64,000 nucleotides of DNA from Rodentibacter sp. JRC1. Its GTDB lineage: Bacteria; Pseudomonadota; Gammaproteobacteria; Enterobacterales; Pasteurellaceae. Of the stretch, positions 38,443-50,244 are shown piece by piece (position 1 is the stretch's first letter; each line of letters starts with the position of its first letter). The stretch lies in the NCBI RefSeq assembly GCF_020521555.1, contig NZ_BPWA01000001.1, forward strand, positions 1,364,001 to 1,428,000, given 5' to 3'. A model generated the notes under the pieces. It saw nothing but the letters and a program-made list of their open reading frames with translations. It was not told the origin of the DNA and made no database searches. Position numbers and translations under genes: made by a program.

Positions 38443-40836
38443 ATGAAAAAACTTCTAATCGCAAGTTTGTTATTCGGTACGACAACAAGCGTGTTTGCTG
38501 CGCCTTTTGTAGCAAAAGACATTCGCGTGGATGGCGTTCAAGGAGAGTTAGAGCAACAAATTCTTGCAAGTTTGCCGGTTCGCTCAGGTCAACGTGTTAC
38601 GGACAATGATGTCGCTCATATTGTTCGTACGTTATTCGTAAGCGGTCGATTTGATGATGTAAAAGCTTATCAAGATGGTGATGCCTTGGTGGTCAGCGTG
38701 TTGGCAAAACCGATCATTTCAGAAGTACATATTAAAGGTAATTCTTTAATTCCTACGGAAGCATTAAAACAAAACTTAGAAGCGAACGGGTTTAAATCCG
38801 GTGATGTACTTAATCGTGCCAAGTTGGATGAATTTGTAAAAGGTGTGAAAGAACATTATAAGAGCGTAGGTCGTTATAATGCGAAAGTAGAGGCGATTGT
38901 GAATACGCTGCCGAATAATCGTGCTGAAATTACGCTTCAAATTAATGAAGATGATACGGCGAAATTAGCCTCTATCACCTTTAATGGCAATCAAGCGGTT
39001 TCAAGTAATACGCTACAAGAGCAAATGGAATTACAACCGGATGCGTGGTGGAAGCTTTGGGGTAATAAATTTGACGGTAGCCAATTTGAGAAAGATTTAC
39101 AGTCTATTCAAGATTATTATCAAAATAACGGTTATGCGAAAGCACGTATCACTCACACGGATGTTCAATTAAATGATGAGCAAACTAAAGCGACGGTCGT
39201 TATTGATATTAATGAAGGTGAAAAATACGATTTAAGTAGTGCACGTATTGTGGGTAATGTCGGCGGTATGGCAAATGAATTACAACCGTTATTAAATCGT
39301 CTTCATTTAAATGACACCTTTAGTCGTGCAGATGTAATTGATGTTGAAAATGCGATTAAGGCAAAATTAGGTGAACGCGGTTACGGTAGTGCCACAGTGA
39401 GTACCACGCCGACATTTGATGAGGCGAATAAAACCATGGCGTTAACGTTTGTCGTTGATGCCGGTCGTCGCTTATCCGTTCGTCAAGTTCAGTTTGAAGG
39501 TAATACCGTTTCGGCGGATAGCACATTACGCCAAGAAATGCGTCAACAAGAAGGCTCTTGGTATAATTCCCAATTAGTTGAGTTAGGTAAAATTCGTTTG
39601 GACAGAACCGGTTTCTTTGAAACCGTAGAAAGTCGTGTTGATCCTGTTGAAGGTACAAACGATGAGGTTAATGTCGTTTATAAAGTAAGAGAGCGTAATA
39701 CCGGTAGCATTAACTTTGGTGTAGGTTATGGTACGGAAAGCGGTATCAGTTACCAAGCCAGCGTAAAACAAGATAACTTCTTGGGAACAGGTGCAGCAGT
39801 GAGCTTAGCTGGTTCCCGTAACGACTACGGTACAACGATTAATTTGGGTTATACCGAACCCTACTTCACAAAAGATGGCGTGAGTTTAGGCGGAAATGTA
39901 TTCTATGAAACCTATGATAACTCTGACAGTGACACCTCATCAAATTATAAACGTACAACATACGGTGGTAATGTTACTCTCGGTTTCCCTGTGAATGAGA
40001 ACAATTCTTACTATGTCGGATTAGGTTATACTTACAACAAAATCAGTAACTTTGCCCGAGAGTACAATCGTGATTTATATTTACTCTCAATGAATTTAGA
40101 TCCGACAAAAAATTCATTGTCGGTTAAGTCTCACGATTTTGATTTTTCATTCGGTTGGAACTATAACAGTTTAAATCGTGGTTATTTCCCAACAAAAGGG
40201 ATAAAGGCTTCGATCGGCGGTCGAGTAACTATTCCGGGCTCCGACAACAAATACTATAAATTGAATGCCGATATTCAAGGTTATTATCCGCTTGATCGGG
40301 ATCATCGTTGGGTGATTTCCGGTAAAGCAGGGTTAGGCTACGCAAATGGTTTCGGTGGTAAACGTTTACCGTTCTATCAAAACTATACGGCAGGCGGCAT
40401 CGGGAGTTTGCGTGGCTTCGCATATGGTGCGGTAGGGCCTAACGCGATTTATTGGACAAAAGATAGAGCCGGTAATGAAGGGTATAACACCAACGGAAGT
40501 ACCGATATTGTCGGTGGTAACGCAATTGCTACGGCAAGTGCCGAATTAATTGTTCCAACCCCGTTTGTGGCGGACAAAAACCAAAATTCCGTCAGAACTT
40601 CACTCTTTGTTGATGCGGCAAGTGTGTGGAATACCAAATGGAGCGCACAGGATAAAGCTGCATTCCGGAATTTACCGGATTATAGTGATCCGAGTCGCAT
40701 TCGTGCTTCCGCAGGTATCGGTTTCCAATGGCAATCGCCTATCGGACCGTTGGTATTCTCTTATGCGAAACCAATCAAAAAATATGAAAATGACGATATA
40801 GAACAATTCCAATTTAGTATTGGTGGTTCTTTCTAG
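38443..40836 (+). CDS. bamA: Outer membrane protein assembly factor BamA
   Basis: Core of the BAM complex that folds beta-barrel proteins into the outer membrane (D15/Oma87 in Pasteurellaceae). 797 residues: signal peptide (cut after SVFA, about residue 19), five POTRA domains (about 20-420), then a 16-strand barrel. Barrel marks are [15 protein letters not shown] (the L6 loop, with LRGF in place of the usual VRGF) and the C-terminal FSIGGSF ending in Phe. Its partner BamD is encoded at 58.7 kb, and the adhesin at 15.4 kb is a probable client. Confidence 0.96.
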   Translation: MKKLLIASLLFGTTTSVFAAPFVAKDIRVDGVQGELEQQILASLPVRSGQRVTDNDVAHIVRTLFVSGRFDDVKAYQDGDALVVSVLAKPIISEVHIKGNSLIPTEALKQNLEANGFKSGDVLNRAKLDEFVKGVKEHYKSVGRYNAKVEAIVNTLPNNRAEITLQINEDDTAKLASITFNGNQAVSSNTLQEQMELQPDAWWKLWGNKFDGSQFEKDLQSIQDYYQNNGYAKARITHTDVQLNDEQTKATVVIDINEGEKYDLSSARIVGNVGGMANELQPLLNRLHLNDTFSRADVIDVENAIKAKLGERGYGSATVSTTPTFDEANKTMALTFVVDAGRRLSVRQVQFEGNTVSADSTLRQEMRQQEGSWYNSQLVELGKIRLDRTGFFETVESRVDPVEGTNDEVNVVYKVRERNTGSINFGVGYGTESGISYQASVKQDNFLGTGAAVSLAGSRNDYGTTINLGYTEPYFTKDGVSLGGNVFYETYDNSDSDTSSNYKRTTYGGNVTLGFPVNENNSYYVGLGYTYNKISNFAREYNRDLYLLSMNLDPTKNSLSVKSHDFDFSFGWNYNSLNRGYFPTKGIKASIGGRVTIPGSDNKYYKLNADIQGYYPLDRDHRWVISGKAGLGYANGFGGKRLPFYQNYTAGGIGSLRGFAYGAVGPNAIYWTKDRAGNEGYNTNGSTDIVGGNAIATASAELIVPTPFVADKNQNSVRTSLFVDAASVWNTKWSAQDKAAFRNLPDYSDPSRIRASAGIGFQWQSPIGPLVFSYAKPIKKYENDDIEQFQFSIGGSF

Positions 40837-40873
40837 TCGAACTTTGTTTTAATTATCCGGTCAAAGCCGGCAT

Positions 40874-40903
40874 CTTGCACAGCATATAATGATGTTGTGC
40901 AAG
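40874..40903. promoter_or_regulatory. Inverted repeat in the bamA-skp gap
   Basis: CTTGCACA (40874-40881) and TGTGCAAG (40896-40903) are perfect 8-bp arms around a TATAAT-containing spacer, 35 bases before skp. It could be an operator over a promoter or a weak hairpin. Confidence 0.35.
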
Positions 40904-40938
40904 TATAACCAATAACCCAAAACAATAAGGAAATCTCA

Positions 40939-41550
40939 ATGAAAAATGTTTTAAAAGTAACCGCACTTTCACTTGGTCTTGCCCTTGCATCCGGTTTTGC
41001 AGCAGCAGATGAAAATATCGCATTTATCAACGCTGGTTATTTATTCCAAAATCACCCGGATCGTCAAGCTATCGCTGATAAATTAGATGCTGAATTTAAA
41101 CCGACTGCGGATAAATTAGCGGCAAGCAAAAAGGAAATTGATGAAAAAATTGCGGCATCACGTAAAAAAGTAGAAGCAAAAGTGGCGGCACTACAAAAGG
41201 ATGCGCCTCGTTTACGTCAAGCCGAAATCCAAAAACGTGAAGCTGAAATTAACAAATTCGGCGCAGGTGAAGAAGCGGCAATTACTAAATTGATGCAAGA
41301 GCAAGACAAAAAAGTGGCAGAGTTTCAAGAGCAAAATGAGAAACGCCAGGCTGAAGCGCGTGCTCAATTGTTAGAAAGCATCCAAGCTGCGACAAACAAA
41401 ATTGCAAAAGAAAAAGGTTATACCTATGTGCTTGATGCAAATTCTGTGGTATTTGCAGTGGATGGTAAAGACATTACCGAAGAAGTATTGAAATCTATTC
41501 CTGCGACAGAAAAATCCGCAGCACCTGCTAAAGCAGAAGAGAAAAAATAA
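40939..41550 (+). CDS. skp: Periplasmic chaperone Skp (OmpH)
   Basis: Trimeric jellyfish-shaped holdase that carries unfolded outer membrane proteins to BAM. 203 residues: signal peptide with cleavage after GFAAA (about residue 23), a long Lys/Glu/Ala coiled-coil region (about 45-150) and the C-terminal EKGYTYVLDANSVVFAV element. It is longer than E. coli Skp (161) because of a charged Ala/Lys/Glu tail, as in other Pasteurellaceae. It sits between bamA and lpxD in the standard order. Confidence 0.94.
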   Translation: MKNVLKVTALSLGLALASGFAAADENIAFINAGYLFQNHPDRQAIADKLDAEFKPTADKLAASKKEIDEKIAASRKKVEAKVAALQKDAPRLRQAEIQKREAEINKFGAGEEAAITKLMQEQDKKVAEFQEQNEKRQAEARAQLLESIQAATNKIAKEKGYTYVLDANSVVFAVDGKDITEEVLKSIPATEKSAAPAKAEEKK

Positions 41551-41562
41551 TAGGTTCTCATT

Positions 41563-42588
41563 ATGCAAAAATCCTATTCTTTACAAGAATTGGCAAATCA
41601 AATCGGCGCTACCGTTCGCGGTAACGCCGATGTCGTTGTAGAAAACATTGCTCCTCTTGATAAAGCCCAAGCGAATCAACTCACGTTCATTTCTAATGCA
41701 AAATTTCGTCCGTTATTAAAAGATTCCAAAGCCGGTATTTTAGTGATATCTGAAGCCGATGTAAAATTTTGTGCGCCGGAAAGTAATTTACTGATTGTAA
41801 AAGATCCTTATGTCGCTTATGCGATTTTGGCGCAATATATGGATACAACTCCCAAAGCAGCTCATGGTATAGCACCAAGTGCGGTCATTTTTGACGGTGT
41901 TTTTTTAGGCGAAAATGTTTCAATCGGCGCAAATGCCGTGATTGAAGAAGGGGTCGTGCTCGGTGATAACGTGATTATCGGCGCAAACTGTTTTGTAGGA
42001 AAAAATACGAAAATCAGTGCCGGTACTCAACTTTGGGCAAATGTAACCGTTTATCATGACGTAGAAATCGGTTCAAACTGCTTAATTCAATCCGGTGCGG
42101 TGATTGGGAGTGATGGTTTTGGTTATGCCAATGATCATGGTCGCTGGATTAAGATTCCACAAGTGGGTCAAGTGATTATCGGTAATAATGTTGAAATAGG
42201 GGCTTGTACTTGTATTGACCGTGGTGCGTTAGATGCAACGATAATTGAAGATAACGTGATTATCGACAATCTCTGTCAAATCGCCCATAACGTGCATATC
42301 GGTACCGGTACGGCTGTTGCCGGAGGGGTGATTATGGCGGGTAGTCTAACGGTTGGTCGTTACTGCTTAATTGGCGGTGCAAGCGTTATCAATGGCCATA
42401 TGGAAATCTGCGATAAAGTGACGGTAACCGGTATGGGAATGGTGATGAGACCTATCACTGAACCGGGTGTGTATTCTTCCGGCATTCCGCTACAAACGAA
42501 TAAGGAATGGCGAAAAACCGCAGCACTAACCTTGGGCATTGATGGTATGAATAAGCGTTTAAAAGCACTCGAAAAGAAAATCGGCTAA
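41563..42588 (+). CDS. lpxD: UDP-3-O-(3-hydroxymyristoyl)glucosamine N-acyltransferase
   Basis: Third step of lipid A synthesis. 341 residues: an N-terminal uridine-binding domain, then a left-handed beta helix of hexapeptide repeats ([20 protein letters not shown] type), with the catalytic His in [10 protein letters not shown] and a C-terminal helix ([13 protein letters not shown]). It lies 12 bp after skp. A terminator-like hairpin follows before fabZ. Confidence 0.96.
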   Translation: MQKSYSLQELANQIGATVRGNADVVVENIAPLDKAQANQLTFISNAKFRPLLKDSKAGILVISEADVKFCAPESNLLIVKDPYVAYAILAQYMDTTPKAAHGIAPSAVIFDGVFLGENVSIGANAVIEEGVVLGDNVIIGANCFVGKNTKISAGTQLWANVTVYHDVEIGSNCLIQSGAVIGSDGFGYANDHGRWIKIPQVGQVIIGNNVEIGACTCIDRGALDATIIEDNVIIDNLCQIAHNVHIGTGTAVAGGVIMAGSLTVGRYCLIGGASVINGHMEICDKVTVTGMGMVMRPITEPGVYSSGIPLQTNKEWRKTAALTLGIDGMNKRLKALEKKIG

Positions 42589-42597
42589 TTCTCTTTG

Positions 42598-42632
42598 AAA
42601 ACGCACCGCACTTTTGTGGTGCGTTTTGTTTT
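42598..42632 (+). terminator. Hairpin with T run between lpxD and fabZ
   Basis: AAAACGCACC (42598-42607) pairs with GGTGCGTTTT (42618-42627), and a T-rich tract follows. The loop contains the uptake signal complement ACCGCACTT. Confidence 0.75.
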
Positions 42633-42686
42633 TAAACGTAAATATCGTATAATTCGGCATTATTTTTATTTGTGAAAGGTATCAGC

Positions 42687-43133
42687 GTGTCAGAACAACA
42701 ATCAAAAGTGATCGAAGCAAAAGAAATTATGACTTTATTACCACATCGTTATCCGTTTTTGTTAGTGGATCGTGTGATGGATTATAAAGAAGGTGAATGG
42801 CTAAAAGCGATTAAAAACATCAGTGTGAATGAGCCTTGTTTCACCGGTCACTTTCCCGGTGAACCTATTTTACCCGGTGTATTAATCTTAGAGGCTTTAG
42901 CGCAGTCAATGGGGATACTTGCCTTTAAAACACACGAATTAAAAGGGGGAGAATTATTCTATTTTGCCGGTGTTGATGAAGCGCGTTTTAAACGTCCCGT
43001 ATTGCCGGGCGATCAAATGGAATTATATGTTCAAGTGATTAAAGAACGCCGTGGGATCACAGCGTTCACCGGTGTTGCAAGTGTAAACGGTGAAGTCGCT
43101 TGTGAAGCAAAATTAATGTGTGCTCGTCGTTAA
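42687..43133 (+). CDS. fabZ: 3-hydroxyacyl-[acyl-carrier-protein] dehydratase FabZ
   Basis: Dehydrates 3-hydroxyacyl-ACP in fatty acid elongation and so competes with LpxA for 3-hydroxymyristoyl-ACP. 148 residues from the GTG at 42687 (preceded by GAAAGG); another GTG five codons upstream overlaps that site. The catalytic His is in [14 protein letters not shown], and [20 protein letters not shown] carries the active-site Glu. Confidence 0.94.
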   Translation: MSEQQSKVIEAKEIMTLLPHRYPFLLVDRVMDYKEGEWLKAIKNISVNEPCFTGHFPGEPILPGVLILEALAQSMGILAFKTHELKGGELFYFAGVDEARFKRPVLPGDQMELYVQVIKERRGITAFTGVASVNGEVACEAKLMCARR

Positions 43134-43148
43134 TCAGAGAGGATAAAT

Positions 43149-43937
43149 ATGATCCACCCAAGTGCAAAAATCCACCCGACGGCTATTGTTGAGGAAGGCG
43201 CCATTATCGGCGAAGAGGTTTTCATTGGGCCTTTCTGCATTGTTGAAGGTTCTGTTGAGATTAAAGCACGTACAGTGTTGAAATCACACGTTGTTGTGCG
43301 TGGAGATACCGTTATTGGCGAAGATAACGAAATTTATCAATTCGCCACTATCGGTGAAGTGAACCAAGATTTAAAATACAAGGGTGAAGCGACAAAAACC
43401 ATTATTGGTAATGCCAATAGAATCCGTGAACACGTGACGATTCATCGCGGCACGATTCAAGGTGGAGATGTAACCCGCATCGGCAATAACAACCTGTTAA
43501 TGATTAACGTTCATATCGCCCATGACTGTCAAATAAAAAATAACTGTATTTTGGCGAATAATGCAACGCTTGCCGGCCACGTTGAGTTGGATGATTTTGT
43601 GATTGTGGGCGGTATGTCGGCGATTCATCAATTTGTTGTTGTCGGGGCGCATGTCATGCTTGGCGGTGGTTCAATGGTAAGCCAAGATGTTCCTCCTTAT
43701 GTGATGGCACAAGGCAACCATGCCCGCCCGTTCGGTGTAAACTTAGAAGGTTTAAAACGTCGCGGTTTTGATAAACCGACAATGCACGCAATCCGTAACG
43801 TATATAAAATGATTTACCGCAGCGGCAAAACCCTTGAAGAAGTGATGCCGGAAATAGAACAAATCGCAGAAACCGATTCTGCCATTAGTTTCTTTATTGA
43901 TTTCTTTAAACGTTCAACCCGCGGAATCATTCGTTAA
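43149..43937 (+). CDS. lpxA: UDP-N-acetylglucosamine acyltransferase
   Basis: First step of lipid A synthesis: transfers 3-hydroxyacyl from ACP to UDP-GlcNAc. 262 residues, with hexapeptide repeats from the N-terminus ([20 protein letters not shown], partly shown), catalytic His in [10 protein letters not shown], and [17 protein letters not shown]. It follows fabZ by 15 bp. Confidence 0.97.
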   Translation: MIHPSAKIHPTAIVEEGAIIGEEVFIGPFCIVEGSVEIKARTVLKSHVVVRGDTVIGEDNEIYQFATIGEVNQDLKYKGEATKTIIGNANRIREHVTIHRGTIQGGDVTRIGNNNLLMINVHIAHDCQIKNNCILANNATLAGHVELDDFVIVGGMSAIHQFVVVGAHVMLGGGSMVSQDVPPYVMAQGNHARPFGVNLEGLKRRGFDKPTMHAIRNVYKMIYRSGKTLEEVMPEIEQIAETDSAISFFIDFFKRSTRGIIR

Positions 43938-43993
43938 AATAGATTTCCTCTTAAATAAAGAAGAAATGGTTTATGAAAAACAATTAACAAATC

Positions 43994-44026
43994 AACCGCA
44001 CTTTTTTCTAAAGTGCGGTTATTTTT
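43994..44026 (+). terminator. Inverted uptake-signal hairpin between lpxA and lpxB
   Basis: AACCGCACTTT and AAAGTGCGGTT form a perfect 11-bp stem, followed by ATTTTTT. It probably reduces transcription into lpxB, whose ribosome binding site starts right after it. Confidence 0.8.
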
Positions 44027-44039
44027 TAGGATAAATTTA

Positions 44040-45212
44040 ATGAACAAAGAAAATCCGACTATTGCCCTTGTTGCCGGTGAAGTATCGGGCGATATTCTTG
44101 GTGCAGGATTAATTCGTCAGCTAAAAGCATATTATCCCAACGGACGCTTTATCGGCATTGCCGGCCCCCGTATGCTCGCTGAAGGCTGTGAAACGTTAGT
44201 AGATATGGAAGAACTTTCGGTAATGGGCTTGGCTGAAATCCTGAAACATTTACCCCGTTTACTTAAAATTCGTAAAAAAGTGATTCAAACTATGTTGCAA
44301 GAAAAACCGGATGTTTATATCGGTATTGACGCACCGGATTTTAACTTGGATGTGGAATTAAAACTAAAAGCAAAGGGCATTAAAACGATTCATTACGTAA
44401 GTCCGTCCGTATGGGCATGGCGTCAAAAACGAATTCATAAAATTGCCAAAGCAACCGATCTGATCTTGGCTTTTCTACCTTTTGAAAAAGCCTTTTACGA
44501 TAAATTTAACGTGCCTTGCCGTTTTATCGGACATACTATGGCGGATGCAATTCCGCTCAAACCTAATCGCTTAGAGGCTTGCCGATTCCTTAATATTGAT
44601 CCGATGCAACGGTACTTGGCGATTCTTGTGGGAAGTCGTGGGTCAGAAGTGGAATTTTTAACAGAGCCTTTCCTAAAAACGGCACGATTGTTAAAAGCGC
44701 AATTTCCCGAACTGCAATTTCTTGTGCCCCTCGTGAATGAAAAACGTCGTCAGCAATTTGAGGCAATCAAAGCACGTGTCGCCCCTGATTTAGATATGCA
44801 TCTGATTGATGGTCAAGCTCGTCAGGTCTTGATTGCAGCAGACGCTACTTTGTTGGCTTCCGGCACCGCCGCTTTGGAAGCAATGCTTTGCAAATCGCCA
44901 ATGGTTGTAGGCTATAAAATGAAACCGCTCACGTATTTTTTAGCCAAACGTTTGGTGAAAACGCCGTATATTTCCCTGCCGAATTTATTGGCGAATGAAA
45001 TGCTCGTGCCGGAAATGATTCAAGAAGAATGCGGGCCGGAACAGTTGGCGGAAAAACTCGCCGTGTATTTTTCAACTGAAGAAAGTGCGGTCAAAAATCG
45101 TCATATTTTAATTCAGCGTTTTACTGATTTACACCGACAAATTCAATGTGATGCCGACAAACAAGCAGCACAGGCCGTCATTGATTTATTGGAAGGAGTG
45201 GAAAATGTTTGA
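44040..45212 (+). CDS. lpxB: Lipid-A-disaccharide synthase
   Basis: Condenses UDP-2,3-diacylglucosamine and lipid X to the lipid A disaccharide. 390 residues from the ATG at 44040, which has TAGGATAA in front. Signatures: [54 protein letters not shown] and [10 protein letters not shown]. Its 3' end overlaps rnhB by 8 bp. Confidence 0.96.
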   Translation: MNKENPTIALVAGEVSGDILGAGLIRQLKAYYPNGRFIGIAGPRMLAEGCETLVDMEELSVMGLAEILKHLPRLLKIRKKVIQTMLQEKPDVYIGIDAPDFNLDVELKLKAKGIKTIHYVSPSVWAWRQKRIHKIAKATDLILAFLPFEKAFYDKFNVPCRFIGHTMADAIPLKPNRLEACRFLNIDPMQRYLAILVGSRGSEVEFLTEPFLKTARLLKAQFPELQFLVPLVNEKRRQQFEAIKARVAPDLDMHLIDGQARQVLIAADATLLASGTAALEAMLCKSPMVVGYKMKPLTYFLAKRLVKTPYISLPNLLANEMLVPEMIQEECGPEQLAEKLAVYFSTEESAVKNRHILIQRFTDLHRQIQCDADKQAAQAVIDLLEGVENV

Positions 45213-45798
45213 ATATCCGCAAGGTTATGCGTTGATAGCCGGTGTTGATGAAGTGGGGCGTGGCCCTTTAGTGGGGGCGGTGGTTACCGCAGCGGTAATT
45301 TTAGATCCGAATAAGCCGATTGAAGGTTTGGCGGATTCTAAAAAATTGACGGAAAAGAAACGCATTGCGTTAGCAGAAGAAATCAAAGAAAAAGCGCTCG
45401 CATGGGCGTTGGGCCGTGCCGAAGCAGAAGAAATCGATGAAATTAATATTTTACAGGCTTCTTTATTAGCAATGACACGCGCGGTAAAATCCTTGAAAAT
45501 TCAACCGCACTTTGTCTTGATAGATGGGAATAAAATTCCTAAAGATCTTGATATTCCGGCACAATCTGTCGTGAAAGGCGATAGTTTGGTGGCTGAAATC
45601 AGTGCCGCTTCTATTTTGGCAAAAGTGGCGCGTGATCAAGAAATGGCAGAATTGGATTGCCAATATCCGGATTATGCTTTTGCGCAACATAAAGGCTATC
45701 CCACTAAATTGCATTTGGAAAAATTAGCGGAACTTGGGGCATTACCACAACATCGCCGTAGTTTTGCCCCGGTTAAAAAAGTATTGGAAAATCGTTAG
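45205..45798 (+). CDS. rnhB: Ribonuclease HII
   Basis: Removes ribonucleotides from DNA and RNA-DNA hybrids. 197 residues. The first acidic residues are in [14 protein letters not shown], with [10 protein letters not shown] and the later HKGYPTKLH motif. The ATG at 45205 lies behind GGAAGGAGTGG inside the end of lpxB, so translation is probably coupled. In many relatives dnaE follows; here a transporter gene does. Confidence 0.95.
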   Translation: MFEYPQGYALIAGVDEVGRGPLVGAVVTAAVILDPNKPIEGLADSKKLTEKKRIALAEEIKEKALAWALGRAEAEEIDEINILQASLLAMTRAVKSLKIQPHFVLIDGNKIPKDLDIPAQSVVKGDSLVAEISAASILAKVARDQEMAELDCQYPDYAFAQHKGYPTKLHLEKLAELGALPQHRRSFAPVKKVLENR

Positions 45799-45807
45799 GA
45801 GACACTG

Positions 45808-47664
45808 ATGAATACTATCTTCACCAATGCGCTTTGGGTAAGTCCGTTATTTTGGACACTTGCTTTACTCGCAGTTGCCGTATTGCTTTTTGTACGCAAT
45901 AAAGTGCGAATGGATGCCGTAGCACTTTTGGTGATGTTGGCATTTTATTTAAGCGGTATTTTAACAACGGGTGAGATTTTTGCCGGATTTAGTGATCCGA
46001 ATATTATCTTAATCGCTTTACTTTTTATTGTGGGTGAGGGATTGGTACGTACCGGCATTGCTTATCAAGTCAGTGATGGGATTTTAAAACTTGCAGGAAA
46101 CAGTGAAACCAAAGTATTGGTTTTACTGATGTTGGCGGTTGCCGGATTAGGCGCTTTTATGAGTTCTACCGGTGTAGTGGCGATTTTTATCCCTGTCGTC
46201 TTGATGATTTGTCGTCAAATGAATCTTTCGCCTAAACGCTTAATGATGCCGCTTAGTGTCGCCGGATTGATTAGCGGAATGATGACCTTGATTGCTACTG
46301 CCCCCAATTTGGTAGTGAATGCGGAATTAATTAAAGATACGGGCTCACGTTTACGATTTTTTGATTTCACACCGATTGGTTTGGTGGTCTTATTACTCGG
46401 CATCGGTTATATGCTACTTATACGTCGTTGGCTTGGTTCAAATATCGACACGGAACAGCAAAACAACAATCAACGTTCTATGGCGGAGCTGATTGACGAA
46501 TACGGTTTACGTGATCGTACTAAACGTTTTGTCGTGCGTACCGGTTCCCCTTTTATCGGCAAAAGTTTAAATGAACTGAATCTACGTTCCAATTATGGTT
46601 TGAATGTGCTGGCGATTGAGCGTTGGAAACGTTTTCGCCCCGTTTATACTATGCCGCTGAGTAGTTCCGAAATTCATGAAAAAGATATTTTGATGATCGA
46701 TATTGGTCAGCAACATTTTGATTTAGCGGAATTTTGTCAAAATCATAATTTAGAGCCGGCGGAAATTAAACCTCAATCCTTTAATGAACAAGCAAAATCT
46801 ATCGGTATGGCGGAATTGACCTTAGTGCCCGGCTCAAGCATTATCGATAAAACTACGGCTGAAGTGGAATTTCGCTCAAGATATGGTTTAAACGTGGTGG
46901 GGATTAAGCGTGACGGCGAATTGATTTCCGATAGCTTCACCGGTACGCCTTATAAACTTGGCGATCTCATTTTAGTGATTGGGGATTGGAAATTTATTCA
47001 ACAAATGCGTAGTCGTACGAATGATTTTGTGGTGTTGAGTTATCCGAAAGAAATGGATCGTGTTGCGCCCGCTCAAAGTCAAGCGCCGCAGGCGTTGGTT
47101 TCTGTGTTGGTGATGGTGGCATTAATGGTGTCGGGTATTGTACCTAATGTTATCGCGGCTTTGATCGGTTGTTTAATGCTCGGCTATTTCCGTTGTGTGG
47201 ATGCAAAAAGTGCTTATGATTCGATTCATTGGCCAAGTTTGATTTTAATTATCGGTATGATGCCGTTTGCCACCGCATTGCAGAAAACAGGAGGGATTAA
47301 TCTTGCGGTAGAAGCAATGTTAGGTTTGGTCGGTAATTGGGAAATGCATTTGGTGCTTATGATGTTATTTATCTTTTGTGCCGTGGTGGGGCTGTTTATT
47401 TCCAATACCGCAACAGCGATCTTAGTTGCGCCTATTGCCATTTCATTAGCACAACAGCTCAATGTTTCACCGATCCCGTTTGCAATGATTGTTGCCATTG
47501 CGGCTTCCGCAGCCTTTATGACGCCTGTTTCATCACCGGTGAATACGATGGTGTTAGGCCCCGGTGGTTATAAATTTAGTGATTTCTTGAAAATAGGCGT
47601 ACCTTTCACTTTGCTCGTGATGTTAGTAAGCGTATTTCTCATTCCACTTTTATTTCCATTCTAA
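45808..47664 (+). CDS. SLC13-type permease with two TrkA C-terminal domains
   Basis: A 618-residue inner-membrane transporter of the ArsB/NhaD (SLC13-like) group. The membrane halves (about 1-215 and 425-618) flank two cytoplasmic TrkA_C/RCK_C domains (about 224-400), recognisable from GKSLNELNLRSNYGLNVLAI and the parallel FRSRYGLNVVGIKRDGE. Membrane signatures are SNTATAILVAP and TPVSSPVNTMVLGPGGY. A sulfate, dicarboxylate or other anion substrate is possible; the sequence does not tell. It is 9 bp after rnhB, and mog follows after 13 bp. Confidence 0.85.
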   Translation: MNTIFTNALWVSPLFWTLALLAVAVLLFVRNKVRMDAVALLVMLAFYLSGILTTGEIFAGFSDPNIILIALLFIVGEGLVRTGIAYQVSDGILKLAGNSETKVLVLLMLAVAGLGAFMSSTGVVAIFIPVVLMICRQMNLSPKRLMMPLSVAGLISGMMTLIATAPNLVVNAELIKDTGSRLRFFDFTPIGLVVLLLGIGYMLLIRRWLGSNIDTEQQNNNQRSMAELIDEYGLRDRTKRFVVRTGSPFIGKSLNELNLRSNYGLNVLAIERWKRFRPVYTMPLSSSEIHEKDILMIDIGQQHFDLAEFCQNHNLEPAEIKPQSFNEQAKSIGMAELTLVPGSSIIDKTTAEVEFRSRYGLNVVGIKRDGELISDSFTGTPYKLGDLILVIGDWKFIQQMRSRTNDFVVLSYPKEMDRVAPAQSQAPQALVSVLVMVALMVSGIVPNVIAALIGCLMLGYFRCVDAKSAYDSIHWPSLILIIGMMPFATALQKTGGINLAVEAMLGLVGNWEMHLVLMMLFIFCAVVGLFISNTATAILVAPIAISLAQQLNVSPIPFAMIVAIAASAAFMTPVSSPVNTMVLGPGGYKFSDFLKIGVPFTLLVMLVSVFLIPLLFPF

Positions 47665-47677
47665 AACAAGGAAAAAT

Positions 47678-48610
<933 letters not shown>

Positions 48611-48611
<1 letters not shown>

Positions 48612-49654
48612 TGAAAAACAGTCTAAATTTACACCGCACTTTAATGAGTATGGCGGCATTGGTGATTATCCTCGCCGGTATAAAATTGGCGGCGGAGATT
48701 GTTGTGCCGTTTTTACTTGCGCTTTTCATTGCGATTATTTGTTCACCGATAATCAAATCAATGACGACACGCCGTGTGCCTCATTGGCTTGCGATGGTAC
48801 TGTTGTTTGTTTTGATAACCCTCATTTTTTTCTTTTTAGTCGGGTTAATTAATAGCAGCGTGCGTGAATTCACACAATCTATTCCGCAATATAAAACCTT
48901 GCTTTCCGAACGGATAAATGATGTGATGGCATTGGCGCAACGCTTCAATTTGCCTATTCATTTCTCACGTGAGACGATTCAAGATCATTTTGATCCCAGT
49001 ATCATTATGAATTTTGTAAGTCGTTTATTACTTAATTTTTCCGGTGTGGTGAGCAATGTGTTTGTCTTGGTGCTTGTGGTGATTTTTATGCTTGCCGAAG
49101 CGCCAACGATGAAACATAAATTCGCCGTAGTGATGAGTGCTGATTCCAAAAACGTTGTTAAGGAAGAACATCATATTGATCGTATTTTACAGGGTGTTAT
49201 CGGTTATCTTGGAATTAAAACCATCACCAGTTTGCTCACGGGAATTTGCGTTTTTATTTTGCTTGAAATTTGCGGTGTGCAATATGCGATTTTGTGGGCG
49301 ACTTTGAGTTTTTTGCTCAATTACATACCGAATATCGGTTCCGTTATTGCCGCTATTCCGATTATTGTTCAGGCTTTGTTATTGAACGGTTTTGGTATCG
49401 GTTTCGGCGTTGCGCTCGGGGTCATTGCCGTTAATATGATCATCGGTAATATCCTTGAGCCGAAAATGATGGGGAAACGATTAGGGCTTTCTACGCTGGT
49501 GGTTTTTCTTTCCCTCTTATTTTGGGGCTGGCTACTCGGTACGGTTGGAATGCTCCTTTCCGTTCCGCTGACAATGGCATTAAAAATCGCTTTAGAATCC
49601 GATCCAAGCACGATTAAATATGCCGCATTATTGGGAGATGTGGAGAGTAAGTGA
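48611..49654 (+). CDS. AI-2E/PerM-family membrane protein
   Basis: 347 residues with about seven membrane segments. The family signature region is LLNYIPNIGSVIAAIPIIVQ, then the conserved GNILEPKMMGKRLGLSTLVVFLSL (shown in part). Members have been linked to autoinducer-2 export or cation transport; the role here is open. It starts with GTG that overlaps the glnB stop codon by one base (TAGTG), so the two are translationally coupled. Confidence 0.82.
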
Positions 49655-49668
49655 TTTTTCCTTAAAAT

Positions 49669-49696
49669 AAAGTGCGGTCAATTTTGACCGCACTTT
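49669..49696. terminator. Bidirectional inverted uptake-signal terminator
   Basis: AAAGTGCGGTCAA and its complement TTGACCGCACTTT face each other across one or two bases between the convergent AI-2E family and dsbB genes. Confidence 0.85.
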
Positions 49697-49701
49697 CTCT
49701 T

Positions 49702-50235
49702 TTAGCTAAATAATCTTCTCCGATTTCTGTTTTTTTTCAGCTGAGCAATGAGTATCACTCCTAACACAATCACATATACGGCGAAAATAAACACTAACCA
49801 CTGCACCATTGTAATTCCGAATAGTGACCATTGGCTATTATCACAACTACCTGTCGGATTAAAGAGGCTTGGTAGCCATTTATGGAAAGGTAAGGTTTCA
49901 GGAAAGTCGGGAAGAAATTCACATTGTTTCAAAGGCGAAGGGTTCATTTGTAAATCAAGATGTCGGATGGAAATCATCAACCCTTTTATGCCACTAAATA
50001 AGCCTAAAGCAATGGCGATCAAGCGAACTACAAGTACACGAGGAGCAAGAAAGCCGATAATGCCCGCAATAAATAAACCGACTATCGCCAAACGTTCATA
50101 CACACAAAGCACACAAGGTTTTAACCCCATTCCGTATTGAAAGTAAAGTGCGGTCAATTCCAGCAATAAACTTGAAGTAACAAGTAATAACCAGGCTGAA
50201 CGTTTTTCTGAGAATCGTTTCAATAATGCGAGCAT
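49702..50235 (-). CDS. dsbB: Disulfide bond formation protein B
   Basis: Inner-membrane quinone-linked oxidase that reoxidises periplasmic DsbA. 177 residues, four membrane segments. The first active Cys pair is Cys41/Cys44 in KPCVLCVYERLA. The second pair lies in the second periplasmic loop (KQCEFLPDF and NPTGSCDNSQW). It is 9 bp downstream of nhaB on the same strand, the conserved nhaB-dsbB pair. Confidence 0.95.
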   Translation of the reverse strand: MLALLKRFSEKRSAWLLLVTSSLLLELTALYFQYGMGLKPCVLCVYERLAIVGLFIAGIIGFLAPRVLVVRLIAIALGLFSGIKGLMISIRHLDLQMNPSPLKQCEFLPDFPETLPFHKWLPSLFNPTGSCDNSQWSLFGITMVQWLVFIFAVYVIVLGVILIAQLKKNRNRRRLFS

Positions 50236-50244
50236 TTTCTCTCC